Positions 1 to 8,816 of a stretch of DNA of 52,633 nt are shown here, piece after piece (the stretch's first letter is position 1; each line of letters opens with the position of its first letter). The stretch is taken from NCBI GenBank assembly GCA_947259285.1, contig CAMYMR010000008.1:1-52633 (forward strand), read 5' to 3'. The notes beneath the pieces were generated by a model. It saw nothing but the letters and a program-made list of their open reading frames with translations, was not told the origin of the DNA and searched no databases. Made by a program: the position numbers and the translations under genes. This DNA is from an uncultured Woeseiaceae bacterium (GTDB taxonomy: Bacteria > Pseudomonadota > Gammaproteobacteria > Steroidobacterales > Woeseiaceae).

Positions 1-353
1 CCCAGCCGATACAGCAGCCCGGGCTTGGGCTTGCGGCAAGCGCAGCCGTCGTCCGGGACATGCGGGCAGATAACGACCCTGTCGACATGGCCACCAGCCG
101 CCGACACGAGCTTGCGTAGTTTGCGGTGCATTGCCCGAAGGGCGCGTCGATCGAAAAGGCCGCGGCCGAGCCCCGACTGGTTGCTTGCGATCGTCACGGT
201 ATAGCCGGCCCTCCCGAGGGCGGCTATTGCCTCGATGCTGCCGGGTATCGGGACCCATTCCGCCGGGGTCTTCACGAACTCGGCGGAGTCGCGGTTGATC
301 ACACCGTCCCGATCGAGAATAACAAGGCCCCTGCTGGCCGTCCGACGCGCCAT
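1..353 (-). CDS. gmhB: D-glycero-beta-D-manno-heptose 1,7-bisphosphate 7-phosphatase (partial)
   Basis: HAD-superfamily phosphatase that removes the 7-phosphate from heptose bisphosphate in ADP-heptose synthesis for the lipopolysaccharide inner core. The minus-strand reading starts at the ATG at 353-351 and stays open to the window edge (about 117 residues). Visible are the HAD motif I LDRDGVIN with the nucleophile Asp, the motif II region IASNQSGLGRG, and the zinc-loop residues CPHVPDDGCACRKPKPG typical of GmhB. The start lies 2 nt after the glyS stop, so it is the third gene of the glyQ-glyS-gmhB operon, an order common in gammaproteobacteria. The C-terminal third is missing only because the window ends. 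Confidence 0.95.
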   Translation of the reverse strand, partial: MARRTASRGLVILDRDGVINRDSAEFVKTPAEWVPIPGSIEAIAALGRAGYTVTIASNQSGLGRGLFDRRALRAMHRKLRKLVSAAGGHVDRVVICPHVPDDGCACRKPKPGLLYRL

Positions 354-355
354 CG

Positions 356-2443
356 TCAGCTCAAAGATAGCCGCGATATGTCGGCAACGTCGAGAAAAAG
401 AGACCGAACTTCGCCTAAAAGCGCCAAACGGTTCTTCCTTACGGCCGCATCGTCGGTCATGACCATCACGTCGTCGAAGAATCGGTCGACCGGGTCCCGG
501 AGGTCGGCGAGGATATTCAGGGCCTCGGCATAATGACGGTCACCGATCAGGGGCCCAACCTTCTGCCGGGCATTGTCGAGCGCGTTGTAAAGGGCTTGCT
601 CGGCGTCGTCCGTTAGCAGCTTCTTGCTGACGCTCAAGCCCTCCGGGTCACCGGCTTGACGCAAGATGTTCGCGATTCGCTTGTTCGCAGCGGCGAGGCT
701 CTCGGCCTGCTCGAGGCGCGTGAAAGTCTGCACCGCCGCAAGGCGCCGATCGAAATCCAGAAGCGAGTCCGGCTGTCGCGCCATCACGGCTTCGAAGGTC
801 TCCGTCGCCAACCCTGCATCGCGGTCCAGGAAGTATCGACGCAGGCGGTCGCTTATGAAGTGGTACAGGTCGTCGGCTATCGCGGCGTTTTCCAGCTTTC
901 CTTTCGGCTGCTGAGAGACGGCTTTTGCGATGAGCTTCTTGAGATCGACATCAAGAGCGCACTCGATAAAAATGCGGATCACGCCGAGCGCCGCACGACG
1001 CAGGCCGAACGGGTCCCGGTTTCCGGTCGGTTTTTTGCCAATCGAAAATACGCCGGCCAGCGTGTCGAGCTTATCGGCGACAGCGAGTATGCGGCCGATG
1101 CCCGTTGCCGGCACGCTATCACCTGCGAAGCGCGGCCGATAGTGTTCACCGATCGCTTCGGCGACCGCTTCGGGTTCGCCGTCTGACAACGCGTAGTAGC
1201 GCCCCATGGTCCCCTGCAACTCCGGGAACTCGCCAACCATGCCGGTGAGCAGGTCGCACTTGGATAGCTCGGCTGCGCGCTCGGCGCCCGCCTTATCGGC
1301 CGCGAGTCGCGACGCGAGCCAGGCAGCAATCTTCGCGACCCGGCGGCTCTTGTCAGCAAGACTGCCAAGGCCGCGCTGATAGATGACCTCGCGCAACGTG
1401 TCCCTGCGACTCTCGAGCGTGTACCGCCGGTCACTGTCCCAGAAAAAGGCGGCGTCAGCCAGACGTGGTCTTATGACGCGTTCGTTGCCTTCGCGCACCT
1501 GGTCGGGATCTTTGCTCTCGAGGTTTGCGACGGTTACGAACAGCGGCAGCAGTGCGCCGCTATTGTCTGCAACCGGAAAGTACCGCTGGTGACCGGTCAA
1601 GGTCGAAATCACGACTTCCATTGGAAGCCCAAGGTACTTCTCGTCAAATCGGCCGACCAGGGCCACCGGCCACTCAACCAGGGCGGCAACCTCGTCGTAA
1701 AGCGATTCGCCCTCGACGATATGACCGCCGGCGTCCATTGCGGCGGCTTCGACACCGTTCCGGACCATCTCGCGCCGACGATCGAAGTCCGCAATCACCC
1801 GACCCTGATGCTCAAGCGCACCGAGGTAGTCGTCTGGTTCAGAGAGGGCGATGGGACCGGACGAGTGGAATCGATGGCCGTAGGTCGCGTTGCCAGCGAC
1901 GGTCTGCATTACAGGAGACGCGACCACGTCAGTGCCGTGGAGCATGACAACCCAGTGTATGGGGCGAACGAACTCAACGTCGCCGGCGCCCCATCGCATG
2001 CGTCGGGGAATCGGCAGCGACGCCAGGCTGCGCTCGATCAGCACCGGCATAAGCTCAGTCGCTTCTTTTCCTTTCTCGACGGCCTCGAAAACAAGCCACT
2101 CACCTTTGTCGGTCCTGGTTGTGCCGAGCGCCGATACGTCGACGCCGCATTTCTTTGCAAACGCAGTTGCGGCCGCGGTCGGCTTCCCGTCTTTGTCGAA
2201 AGCGATCTTGGTGGGCGGCCCCTTTTGCTCGAGATTCCGATCGGCCTGCTGCCGAGAAAGACCGTCAATTCTCACGGCGAGGCGGCGGGGGCTCGCGTAA
2301 GCATGCACGGCGCCATGTTCAAGGCCGGCACCGTCAACAGCGCCGACAAGACCTTCGCTGAATGCGTCCATCAAGGATCGCAGCGCTTTTGGCGGCAGCT
2401 CTTCGGTGCCGACCTCAACGAGAAAGTCGTCGGCGCGGCTCAT
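356..2443 (-). CDS. glyS: Glycyl-tRNA synthetase beta subunit
   Basis: Beta chain of the bacterial alpha2beta2 glycyl-tRNA synthetase; it carries tRNA recognition while the alpha chain holds the aminoacylation core. The 695-aa product is full length for the family. It opens with the family signature [15 protein letters not shown] (about residues 8-22), contains [19 protein letters not shown] in the middle, and ends with a helical anticodon-binding-like region containing RFFDDVMVM. Its start overlaps the glyQ stop by 4 nt, indicating translational coupling, and gmhB follows 2 nt after its stop. Confidence 0.98.
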   Translation of the reverse strand: MSRADDFLVEVGTEELPPKALRSLMDAFSEGLVGAVDGAGLEHGAVHAYASPRRLAVRIDGLSRQQADRNLEQKGPPTKIAFDKDGKPTAAATAFAKKCGVDVSALGTTRTDKGEWLVFEAVEKGKEATELMPVLIERSLASLPIPRRMRWGAGDVEFVRPIHWVVMLHGTDVVASPVMQTVAGNATYGHRFHSSGPIALSEPDDYLGALEHQGRVIADFDRRREMVRNGVEAAAMDAGGHIVEGESLYDEVAALVEWPVALVGRFDEKYLGLPMEVVISTLTGHQRYFPVADNSGALLPLFVTVANLESKDPDQVREGNERVIRPRLADAAFFWDSDRRYTLESRRDTLREVIYQRGLGSLADKSRRVAKIAAWLASRLAADKAGAERAAELSKCDLLTGMVGEFPELQGTMGRYYALSDGEPEAVAEAIGEHYRPRFAGDSVPATGIGRILAVADKLDTLAGVFSIGKKPTGNRDPFGLRRAALGVIRIFIECALDVDLKKLIAKAVSQQPKGKLENAAIADDLYHFISDRLRRYFLDRDAGLATETFEAVMARQPDSLLDFDRRLAAVQTFTRLEQAESLAAANKRIANILRQAGDPEGLSVSKKLLTDDAEQALYNALDNARQKVGPLIGDRHYAEALNILADLRDPVDRFFDDVMVMTDDAAVRKNRLALLGEVRSLFLDVADISRLSLS

Positions 2444-3372
2444 TTGGGCGACTGTCCCGCGGCCACCGACTGCGTCATCGGAAAGCCGAGCGCCTCGCGA
2501 CTGGCAAGGTACGCTTCACAGATCGCGCGTGACATTGTTCTGACGCGCAAGATGAAGCGCTGCCGCTCCGTGACTGAAATGGCTTGTCGCGCGTCGAGGA
2601 GGTTGAACGTGTGTGACGCGGTGAGCATTTGTTCGTAGGCCGGCAGAGCAAGGCCGAGCTCGATGAGCCGCTCGCCCTCGTGTTCGGCGTGATCGAATGC
2701 GCTGAAAAGAGCCTCTACGTCGGCTTCCTCGAAGTTGTAGCGCGACTGCTCGGCTTCGTTTTGATGATAAACATCGCCATAGGTGATTCGACCCAATGGG
2801 CCATCGGTCCATATGAGATCAAAAATACTCTCGACGTTCTGCAGGTACATTGCGAGGCGTTCGAGCCCATAGGTGATCTCCCCGGTGACCGGGCGACACT
2901 CGAGACCGCCGACCTGCTGGAAGTAGGTGAATTGCGACACCTCCATGCCGTTTAGCCAGACCTCCCAGCCAAGGCCCCATGCGCCCAGGGTCGGAGACTC
3001 CCAGTTGTCCTCGACGAATCGAATGTCGTGCACGAGAGGATCGATACCGATCGCGCGTAACGACCCGAGGTACAGCTCCTGGATATCGAGCGGCGAAGGC
3101 TTGATGACAACCTGGTACTGGTAGTAGTGCTGCAAGCGAAAGGGGTTATCGCCGTAACGCCCATCTGTCGGCCGCCGGCTAGGCTGTACGTAGGCCGCCG
3201 ACCAGGGCTCGGGGCCCACCGCGCGCAGGAAGGTCGCCGGATGAAACGTCCCGGCACCCATTTCCATATCGTAAGGCTGCAAGATGACGCAGCCTCGTTC
3301 CGCCCAATACTGTTGGAGCTTCAGAATAAGGTCTTGAAAACTCAGGCGCGAAGGTGATGTGTTGGTGCCCAT
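2440..3372 (-). CDS. glyQ: Glycyl-tRNA synthetase alpha subunit
   Basis: Catalytic alpha chain of the heterotetrameric glycyl-tRNA synthetase (class II). The 310-aa protein matches the very conserved family along its length: [19 protein letters not shown] near the N-terminus, [39 protein letters not shown], and the motif-3-like [12 protein letters not shown]. It ends with [17 protein letters not shown] and SREALGFP, as in enterobacterial GlyQ. First gene of the operon. A TATACT hexamer reading on the minus strand at 3465-3460 could be the -10 of its promoter; no good -35 is visible. Confidence 0.98.
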   Translation of the reverse strand: MGTNTSPSRLSFQDLILKLQQYWAERGCVILQPYDMEMGAGTFHPATFLRAVGPEPWSAAYVQPSRRPTDGRYGDNPFRLQHYYQYQVVIKPSPLDIQELYLGSLRAIGIDPLVHDIRFVEDNWESPTLGAWGLGWEVWLNGMEVSQFTYFQQVGGLECRPVTGEITYGLERLAMYLQNVESIFDLIWTDGPLGRITYGDVYHQNEAEQSRYNFEEADVEALFSAFDHAEHEGERLIELGLALPAYEQMLTASHTFNLLDARQAISVTERQRFILRVRTMSRAICEAYLASREALGFPMTQSVAAGQSPK

Positions 3373-3459
3373 TCAGTGTCCTGTCCGAGTAAATCGCATA
3401 GTTTCAGCGCGCCGCACAAGGCGTGTGACCAGGTTATCGAGGTGGCCTAAAAGGCGCGC

Positions 3460-3465
3460 AGTATA
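3460..3465 (-). promoter_or_regulatory. Candidate -10 element for glyQ
   Basis: Minus-strand TATACT about 90 nt upstream of the glyQ ATG. It resembles a sigma-70 -10 hexamer, but no convincing -35 is present at 16-18 nt, so this is only a possibility. Confidence 0.25.
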
Positions 3466-3557
3466 ACGGCTCGGGCCGTCCGGGAGGAGTTCCGTGAATG
3501 CTTTGCCAAAAATAAGGTCCGCAACGGCGCCACATAAGGGTGCAGCCACAATCAGCC

Positions 3558-3574
3558 TGCACTATAATGACGCA
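3558..3574 (+). promoter_or_regulatory. NtrC-binding site, distal (weaker match)
   Basis: TGCACTATAATGACGCA fits the NtrC enhancer pattern (TGCAC near one end, GCA at the other) with one imperfect half-site. Its centre is 31 bp, about three helical turns, upstream of the second site. This matches the arrangement known for enterobacterial glnA, where two strong NtrC sites lie about 32 bp apart roughly 110-140 bp before the start point. Confidence 0.7.
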
Positions 3575-3589
3575 GCTCGCCTTCGATGC

Positions 3590-3605
3590 GCACTATTTTG
3601 GTGCA
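3590..3605 (+). promoter_or_regulatory. NtrC-binding site, proximal (strong match)
   Basis: GCACTATTTTGGTGCA is a near-perfect GCAC-N7-GTGC palindrome, the consensus for phosphorylated NtrC. Its centre lies about 97 bp upstream of the start point predicted from the sigma-54 element at 3668-3683. NtrC itself is encoded downstream in the same block, which strengthens the assignment. Confidence 0.85.
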
Positions 3606-3667
3606 TCAGTCGACCGGGCAATAGCAAAAAACATATAAATAACAGGGATTTATGAAAAGCACCAATT

Positions 3668-3683
3668 TGGCACAGTTCATGCA
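3668..3683 (+). promoter_or_regulatory. Sigma-54 (RpoN) promoter of glnA
   Basis: TGGCACAGTTCATGCA matches the sigma-54 consensus TGGCAC-N5-TTGCA, with GG at 3669-3670 (-24) and GC at 3681-3682 (-12) at the required spacing. The predicted transcription start is near 3694, giving a leader of about 63 nt before the glnA ATG. Together with the two upstream NtrC sites this indicates nitrogen-limitation-induced transcription. Confidence 0.88.
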
Positions 3684-3756
3684 GACGACACAAGCTAGCA
3701 GGCCGCATCGGGCGGCCCTGATTATTTAGCGCAACAAAAACCTGGAGGAAAGATCC

Positions 3757-5166
3757 ATGACGCCCGCAGAGGTACTCGCCCTCATCAAAGATGCAGAGGC
3801 AAAGTTTGTCGATTTTCGTTTCACGGACTCGATAGGCAAAGAACAGCACGTATCAGTTCCCGCCCACACCGTGGACGAAGACCTTTTTGAAGATGGCAAG
3901 ATGTTCGACGGGTCGTCGATCGCCGGCTGGAAAGGCATTAACGAATCCGACATGATTCTGATGCCGGACCCGTCGTCTGCCGTGCTCGATATCTTTCCCG
4001 ATGAGCCAACCGTTAACCTGCGCTGCAGCGTCGTTGAGCCATCGACCATGCAGGGATATGACCGTTGCCCACGCTCGTTGGCGAAGCGCGCCGAAGCCTA
4101 TCTGAAATCGACCGGCGTCGCCGACGAAGCCTACTTCGGTCCGGAAAACGAGTTCTTCGTTTTTGATCACGTCTCCTGGGACGATAGCATGCAGGGCGCT
4201 TTCTACAAGGTCGATTCGCAGGAGGGTGCGTGGAACACCGACCGCAGTATCGAGGAAGGCAACACCGGCCACCGCCCGACGGTGAAGGGCGGTTACTTCC
4301 CTGTGCCGCCGGTGGATTCGCTGCACGACATTCGCTCGTCGATGTGCCTGGCGATGGAAGACATGGGCCTCGTGACCGAGGTTCACCACCACGAGGTTGC
4401 CACGGCTGGACAGTGCGAGATCGGCGTAAAATTTGGCACGCTGGTGCGCAAGGCTGACGAAGTTCAGATCATGAAGTACGTCGTTCATAACGTTGCGCAT
4501 GCTTATGGCAAGACCGCAACGTTTATGCCGAAGCCACTCGTAAACGATAACGGCAACGGTATGCACGTGCACCAGTCGTTGTTCAAGAACGGTGAAAACC
4601 TCTTCACCGGCGACGGCTACGGCGGATTATCGGATACAGCGCTCTATTACATCGGTGGCGTCATCAAACATGCGAAGGCCATCAACGCGTTCGCTAATCC
4701 GTCGACGAACAGCTACAAGCGACTGGTACCCGGATTCGAGGCGCCCACGATTCTCGCGTACTCGGCGCGCAATCGTTCGGCCTCAATTCGTATCCCGTTT
4801 ATTGCAAACCCGAAGGCTCGCCGTATCGAGGTGCGTTTCCCGGACTCGATGGCAAACCCGTATCTCGCTTTCACGGCCATGATGATGGCGGGACTCGACG
4901 GCATCCAGAACAAGATCCACCCGGGCGATGCAATGGACAAAGATCTCTATGATCTGCCGCCGGAAGAGGAAAAGGAATTGAAGCTGGTCGCATTCTCGCT
5001 CGACGAGGCCCTGAGTGCGCTCGACGAGGACAGGGGTTTCCTGAAGGCAGGCGACGTGTTCAGTGACGACCTTATCGATGCCTATATCGACCTCAAGATG
5101 GAGAACGTCACACGACTCAGGATGACGACACATCCGGTCGAATTTGACATGTATTACAGCCTCTAG
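3757..5166 (+). CDS. glnA: Glutamine synthetase type I
   Basis: ATP-dependent condensation of glutamate and ammonia to glutamine; the main nitrogen-assimilation enzyme, a cytoplasmic dodecamer. The 469-aa product equals the length of enterobacterial GlnA. Seen in order: an N-terminal beta-grasp domain, the [17 protein letters not shown] motif, ENEFFVFD with metal-binding Glu residues, the [10 protein letters not shown] loop with the catalytic His, and NRSASIRIP. The adenylylation loop [10 protein letters not shown] places the modifiable tyrosine at residue 398, so control by GlnE is expected. A strong GGAGG Shine-Dalgarno lies at 3744-3748. Sigma-54 and NtrC elements precede it; a DUF4124 gene and ntrBC follow. 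Confidence 0.99.
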   Translation: MTPAEVLALIKDAEAKFVDFRFTDSIGKEQHVSVPAHTVDEDLFEDGKMFDGSSIAGWKGINESDMILMPDPSSAVLDIFPDEPTVNLRCSVVEPSTMQGYDRCPRSLAKRAEAYLKSTGVADEAYFGPENEFFVFDHVSWDDSMQGAFYKVDSQEGAWNTDRSIEEGNTGHRPTVKGGYFPVPPVDSLHDIRSSMCLAMEDMGLVTEVHHHEVATAGQCEIGVKFGTLVRKADEVQIMKYVVHNVAHAYGKTATFMPKPLVNDNGNGMHVHQSLFKNGENLFTGDGYGGLSDTALYYIGGVIKHAKAINAFANPSTNSYKRLVPGFEAPTILAYSARNRSASIRIPFIANPKARRIEVRFPDSMANPYLAFTAMMMAGLDGIQNKIHPGDAMDKDLYDLPPEEEKELKLVAFSLDEALSALDEDRGFLKAGDVFSDDLIDAYIDLKMENVTRLRMTTHPVEFDMYYSL

Positions 5167-5185
5167 ACTGGATCAAAAGTGTGGA

Positions 5186-5208
5186 CCGGGCGGCAATTTG
5201 CCGCCCGG
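5186..5208 (+). terminator. Hairpin after glnA
   Basis: An 11-bp perfect stem (CCGGGCGGCAA / TTGCCGCCCGG) with a 1-nt centre starts about 20 nt after the glnA stop. It has no U-tract, so it may act as an attenuator or an RNA-stability structure between glnA and the downstream ntrBC genes and not as a full intrinsic terminator. Confidence 0.5.
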
Positions 5209-5248
5209 CCACTAGCCCAATTCACCTTGACGCTGCTATGCTAATTGA

Positions 5249-5779
5249 ATGCGACTACGACCGATCTTCATCCTCCTGGGGCTGTTCGCCGCAAACGGCG
5301 TGCTGGCACAGGCTTATACATGGGTCGATGAAGAAGGCGTTGTTCATTATTCAGACCGGCCGGAGCCCGGTTCTAAGCGAATCGACTTGCCAAAGTCGCA
5401 GACGTTTAGTCGACCCGCGGCCGCTCCAGGAAGCACTGCGGCGGCGGCAAGCGATGAGGAGCCACAGAGCGCCGAACCATTTGCTTACGAAACCCTCGAA
5501 GTCGCCGCACCGGCGCCAGAAGAGACATTATGGAATATCGAGGGCGTCCTAAACGTATCGCTGGCGCTGAGTCCGGCGCTTCAGCCGGGACACCAGGTGA
5601 GGGTGTATTTCGATGGCAACGCACGGGCGGTGTCGGGAACGAGCTTCCAGATCGAGGAGGTTTACCGAGGCGTCCACAATATTCAGGCGGAAGTTCTGGA
5701 CGAGAGCGGCAACCTGATGATTCGGAGCCTGCCGAACCGGTTCTATGTGCAACAAAATACGATCATTCCCCGTCGATAG
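5249..5779 (+). CDS. DUF4124 domain-containing exported protein
   Basis: Function unknown. The 176-aa product has a signal peptide (MRLRPIFILLGLFAANGVLA, cleavage probably before QAYTW) followed by a DUF4124 domain at about residues 22-45 with the signature YTWVDEEGVVHYSDRP. An Ala/Pro/Glu-rich linker and a C-terminal beta-rich segment (about 95-170; VYFDGNARAVSGTSFQIEEV) follow. DUF4124 genes next to glnA/ntrBC are common in gammaproteobacteria, so the position is conserved even though the role is not known. Product likely periplasmic. The ntrB reading frame follows immediately after its stop. Confidence 0.9.
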   Translation: MRLRPIFILLGLFAANGVLAQAYTWVDEEGVVHYSDRPEPGSKRIDLPKSQTFSRPAAAPGSTAAAASDEEPQSAEPFAYETLEVAAPAPEETLWNIEGVLNVSLALSPALQPGHQVRVYFDGNARAVSGTSFQIEEVYRGVHNIQAEVLDESGNLMIRSLPNRFYVQQNTIIPRR

Positions 5780-5832
5780 ACAGCCCGGTCAGTAGCCACG
5801 CCAAAGGCGGTCGATCCGATGACGATGGACCG

Positions 5833-6900
5833 CTGCGCCGCAATGCCAAGAACATTCTGGACAGCCTCAGCGCCGGCATCGCCCTTCTGGACGAACACCT
5901 GCTGATCGTTGGCCTGAACCCAGCCGCAGAGAACATCCTCGGTATCAGTCAACAACGTGCGTACGGCAAATCTTTGCTGCGGCTCGTCGATGACGAACCG
6001 GAGATGCGCGACATACTAAGTCGCGTGATGGTAACCGGCGATCACTATGCAAACGAAATGACGCTATCACCCACCGAGGTGCATGCGCACGAACGTATCG
6101 TTGATTGCCGGGTGTCGCCCATCGCAACTAACGATGCCGCAATTCTCGTGGAGTTCACCGACGTCACGCGCCGCTCACAGATCAGTCGCGAAAACGCGCT
6201 GCTCATCCAGCATGGCGCCGGCCGCCAGATGATTCGCCAACTCGCGCATGAAATAAAGAATCCGCTCGGCGGCATTCGCGGGGCGGCGCAGCTGCTTGAA
6301 AGGCAGCTCGATGACAGATCTCTGCACGAATACACGGACGTCGTCATTAGCGAAACCGACCGCCTGGCGAGCCTCGTAAACACGCTGCTAGGTCCCGGCG
6401 GGCCGCCGAACAAGCGGCCTGTTAACGTGCACGAATTGCTCGAATACGTTGTGAAGATTGTAGAGGCGGAGGACGAGCGTAGCCTGACGATATGCCGCGA
6501 TTACGACCCCGGGCTACCGGACATCGATCTTGATCGGGACCAGATGATCCAGGCGTTCCTGAACTTGATACGTAACGCGGTTGCAGCGCTGGATGGGCAG
6601 GGCACGCTGACGTTGCGGAGCCGCGCAGCGACCAACTTCACCATCGGCGATATCCGTCATCGCGTCATTGCGTCAGTCGAAATAGAAGACGACGGGCCGG
6701 GCATTCCACCGGACATGCAGGATTCCGTGTTCTATCCGCTCATTACCAGTCGGCCCGAAGGAACGGGGCTGGGCCTGCCGGCCGCCCAGGAACTGTTGAG
6801 CCGACACGGTGGTCTCATCGAATTCGAAAGCCGGCCCGGCCGCACCGTGTTCTACGTCCGCATTCCTCTGCAGCAGCAGGGGCGATATATCCATGACTAG
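5833..6900 (+). CDS. ntrB: Nitrogen regulation sensor histidine kinase/phosphatase NtrB (start uncertain)
   Basis: Cytoplasmic sensor kinase that phosphorylates NtrC under nitrogen limitation and, with PII, dephosphorylates it. Seen: a PAS domain beginning at AKNILDSLSAGIALLDEHLL, the H-box LAHEIKNPLGGIRGAAQLL (phosphoacceptor His codon near 6247), an N-box NLIRNAVAAL, G1 EDDGPGIPPDMQD and G2 GTGLGL. The only in-frame ATG upstream is at 5530, about 250 nt inside the DUF4124 gene, and the residues it would add look like out-of-frame translation. Between the DUF4124 stop and the PAS domain I find no in-frame ATG, GTG or TTG; the coordinate given is the in-frame CTG in ...GPLRRNAKN. ntrC overlaps the end by 8 nt. 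Confidence 0.88.
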   Translation: MRRNAKNILDSLSAGIALLDEHLLIVGLNPAAENILGISQQRAYGKSLLRLVDDEPEMRDILSRVMVTGDHYANEMTLSPTEVHAHERIVDCRVSPIATNDAAILVEFTDVTRRSQISRENALLIQHGAGRQMIRQLAHEIKNPLGGIRGAAQLLERQLDDRSLHEYTDVVISETDRLASLVNTLLGPGGPPNKRPVNVHELLEYVVKIVEAEDERSLTICRDYDPGLPDIDLDRDQMIQAFLNLIRNAVAALDGQGTLTLRSRAATNFTIGDIRHRVIASVEIEDDGPGIPPDMQDSVFYPLITSRPEGTGLGLPAAQELLSRHGGLIEFESRPGRTVFYVRIPLQQQGRYIHD

Positions 6901-8293
6901 CCCGGCCCTGAACGCGTGGATCGTTGACGACGACCCGTCCGTTCGCTGGGTGCTCGAGAAAGCACTCAAACAGGCGAACATCACGACACGCAGCTTTGAG
7001 CGAGCGGAACACCTGCTCGAGGCTATCGACGACGACGTGCCGGACGTCCTGATTACCGATGTACGCATGCCCGGCATGAGCGGAATCGCGCTGCTGGAGC
7101 GGCTGCGCGGCAGCGTTCCGGAGCTGCCGATCATCGTCATTACCGCACACTCGGATCTCGAAAATGCCGTAGCCGCTTACAAGGGAGGGGCATTTGAGTA
7201 CCTGCCCAAACCGTTCGATATAGACGAGGCGGTGGAGCTCGTGCAGAAGGCGGGGCGTGTGAACGGCAGGCCCGGCGAGGATCCCGAGCAAGAAACCGGC
7301 GCCATTGCGTCAATGATCGGTCAGGCACCGGCCATGCAGGAGGTATTTCGCTCGATCGGTCGACTGTCCGGGTCGAGTATGACCGTGCTAATAACGGGCG
7401 AGTCCGGCACCGGCAAAGAGCTGGTCGCGCGCGCGTTGCACGAGCACAGCCCCCGATCTGACAAGACCTTCGTCGCCCTTAATACTTCGGCGATAGCGTC
7501 CGAGCTTCTCGAATCAGAATTGTTTGGCCACGAGAAAGGCGCGTTTACCGGCGCCGACACGCGTCGTATCGGGCGCTTTGAACAGGCCGACGGGGGCACG
7601 CTCTTCCTCGATGAGATAGGCGACATGTCGCCGGCCCTTCAGACACGTTTGCTACGGGTGCTTGCCGAAAGCGAGTTTTACAGGGTTGGCGGACAGACGC
7701 CGATCAGGGTCGACGTTCGCGTCATTGCGGCAACCAACCAGGATCTTGCCCGTGCGGTAAAGGAGTCGCGGTTTCGAGAGGATCTTTACCACCGCCTGAA
7801 CGTGATTCGCATCAATACGCCGCCGCTTCGCCACCGACGCGACGACATTCCGATTCTCCTGAAGCACTACCTGGCAGAAGCTGCCGACGAACTCGGTGCC
7901 ACGACGAAGACCCTCGACGAAGACGCGTTGGCGGCGCTGCAGGCGTTCTCGTGGCCCGGCAATGTTCGACAACTGGTGAACGCAACGCGGCGCCTCACGG
8001 TAACGGCGCCGGGAAGCGTTATCACGGCGGAGGACGTTCCCAGCGACCTCGGCGGCAGCGAGTCACCGAAGCAAGCCGCGAAAGAATGGACCGGCGTACT
8101 GGCCGCCTGGGCGGAGCGCCAGCTGCACAGCAGCAGCGCGCCGCTACTGGAAACCGCGCTCCCCGAGTTCGAGAAGACGCTCATCGAGACGGCTATGTCG
8201 CAGACCAACGGTCATCGACAGGAGGCGGCGAAGCTGCTCGGCTGGGGCAGAAATACGCTGGCGAGAAAAATGAAGGCGCTCCGGTTAGACTAG
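6893..8293 (+). CDS. ntrC: Nitrogen regulation response regulator NtrC
   Basis: Sigma-54-dependent enhancer-binding activator of glnA and other nitrogen genes; partner of NtrB. The longer frame begins at 6809 inside ntrB, but the family start is the ATG at 6893 (MTSPALNAWIVDDDPSVRW), giving 466 aa against 469 in E. coli. Receiver domain: acidic pocket VDDD and phosphoacceptor Asp56 in LITDVRMPG. AAA+ domain: Walker A GESGTGKE at about 169-176, the sigma-54 contact loop GAFTGA at about 216-221, Walker B LFLDEIGDM at about 237-245. A Fis-like helix-turn-helix (EAAKLLGWGRNTLARKM) forms the C-terminus. It overlaps ntrB by 8 nt. Confidence 0.98.
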   Translation: MTSPALNAWIVDDDPSVRWVLEKALKQANITTRSFERAEHLLEAIDDDVPDVLITDVRMPGMSGIALLERLRGSVPELPIIVITAHSDLENAVAAYKGGAFEYLPKPFDIDEAVELVQKAGRVNGRPGEDPEQETGAIASMIGQAPAMQEVFRSIGRLSGSSMTVLITGESGTGKELVARALHEHSPRSDKTFVALNTSAIASELLESELFGHEKGAFTGADTRRIGRFEQADGGTLFLDEIGDMSPALQTRLLRVLAESEFYRVGGQTPIRVDVRVIAATNQDLARAVKESRFREDLYHRLNVIRINTPPLRHRRDDIPILLKHYLAEAADELGATTKTLDEDALAALQAFSWPGNVRQLVNATRRLTVTAPGSVITAEDVPSDLGGSESPKQAAKEWTGVLAAWAERQLHSSSAPLLETALPEFEKTLIETAMSQTNGHRQEAAKLLGWGRNTLARKMKALRLD

Positions 8294-8330
8294 CCGGAAC
8301 AGGATCACTAATTACCTGCAGGTTACGTAG

Positions 8331-8660
8331 ATGGCTAAGACGAAAACGACGACAGCTAAGAAAGGTGCGAAAAAGAAGGCGACGAAGAAAGCGGCCGTAA
8401 AGAAGAAGGCGGCAAAGAAAACCACCGCGAAGAAAACAAAAGTGGCCGCACGCGCCGCCGGTAAAAAAGCAGCGAAGAAGACCGCAAAGAAGGCCGCTAC
8501 GGCCAGTAAGCGGGCGGCTCCGAAGCGCCCGCAACGCACGCCAGAGCAGCGGGTCCGCGAAACCAACCAAATCGCATACATGCTTGCGGAACAAGATGGC
8601 TTCGCCCGCGACCCCGAGCATTACTGGCTTGCTGCCGAATCACAGCTCGGTCCGGACTAA
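8331..8660 (+). CDS. Histone H1-like Lys/Ala-rich protein with C-terminal DUF2934 domain
   Basis: 109 aa. Residues 1 to about 65 are a Lys/Ala/Thr-rich tail with recurrent KKA/AAKK units, like eukaryotic H1 tails and bacterial AlgP/Hc1-type proteins, so non-specific DNA or RNA binding is likely. Residues about 73-105 (RETNQIAYMLAEQDGF, then DPEHYWLAAESQL) fit the short DUF2934 domain, whose function is unknown. It begins 37 nt after the ntrC stop on the same strand; a hairpin with a U-run at 8702-8763 closes the unit. A nucleoid-associated or RNA-binding role is inferred from composition only. Confidence 0.85.
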   Translation: MAKTKTTTAKKGAKKKATKKAAVKKKAAKKTTAKKTKVAARAAGKKAAKKTAKKAATASKRAAPKRPQRTPEQRVRETNQIAYMLAEQDGFARDPEHYWLAAESQLGPD

Positions 8661-8673
8661 CAGCGTGTTGAAA

Positions 8674-8725
8674 AAAGCCTCATGCGGCGCGATACGGCGT
8701 CAAAAGAGGCCTCGAAAGCCTCATG
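8674..8725 (+). repeat. Short direct repeat AAAGCCTCATG
   Basis: The 11-mer AAAGCCTCATG occurs at 8674-8684 and again at 8715-8725, in the gap between the H1-like gene and pyrD. The second copy is part of the terminator interior. It may be a remnant of a duplicated hairpin. Confidence 0.5.
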
Positions 8726-8763
8726 TACTGGCGTGTACACTGCGTTTTCTCGGCCTCTTTTTT
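8702..8763. terminator. Rho-independent terminator, probably bidirectional
   Basis: AAAAGAGGCC at 8702-8711 pairs with GGCCTCTTTT at 8752-8761, followed by more T residues to 8763; on the minus strand the stem is likewise followed by T-rich sequence. The 40-nt interior contains smaller dyads (GAGGC/GCCTC at 8706-8722, GTAC/GTAC at 8725-8738). It separates the H1-like gene from the convergent pyrD. Confidence 0.7.
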
Positions 8764-8816
8764 CTTGTCTAACGTCGCGTTCGGCGGAGAGACGGTCGGG
8801 GTAATTATCGCCTGGC

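Noticed and set aside
1589-2638. 349-codon plus-strand frame opposite glyS/glyQ
   Set aside because: Shadow of two highly conserved synthetase genes; no domain seen.
3562-3849. 95-codon minus-strand frame covering the glnA promoter
   Set aside because: It overlaps the NtrC/sigma-54 elements and the glnA start and has no family features.
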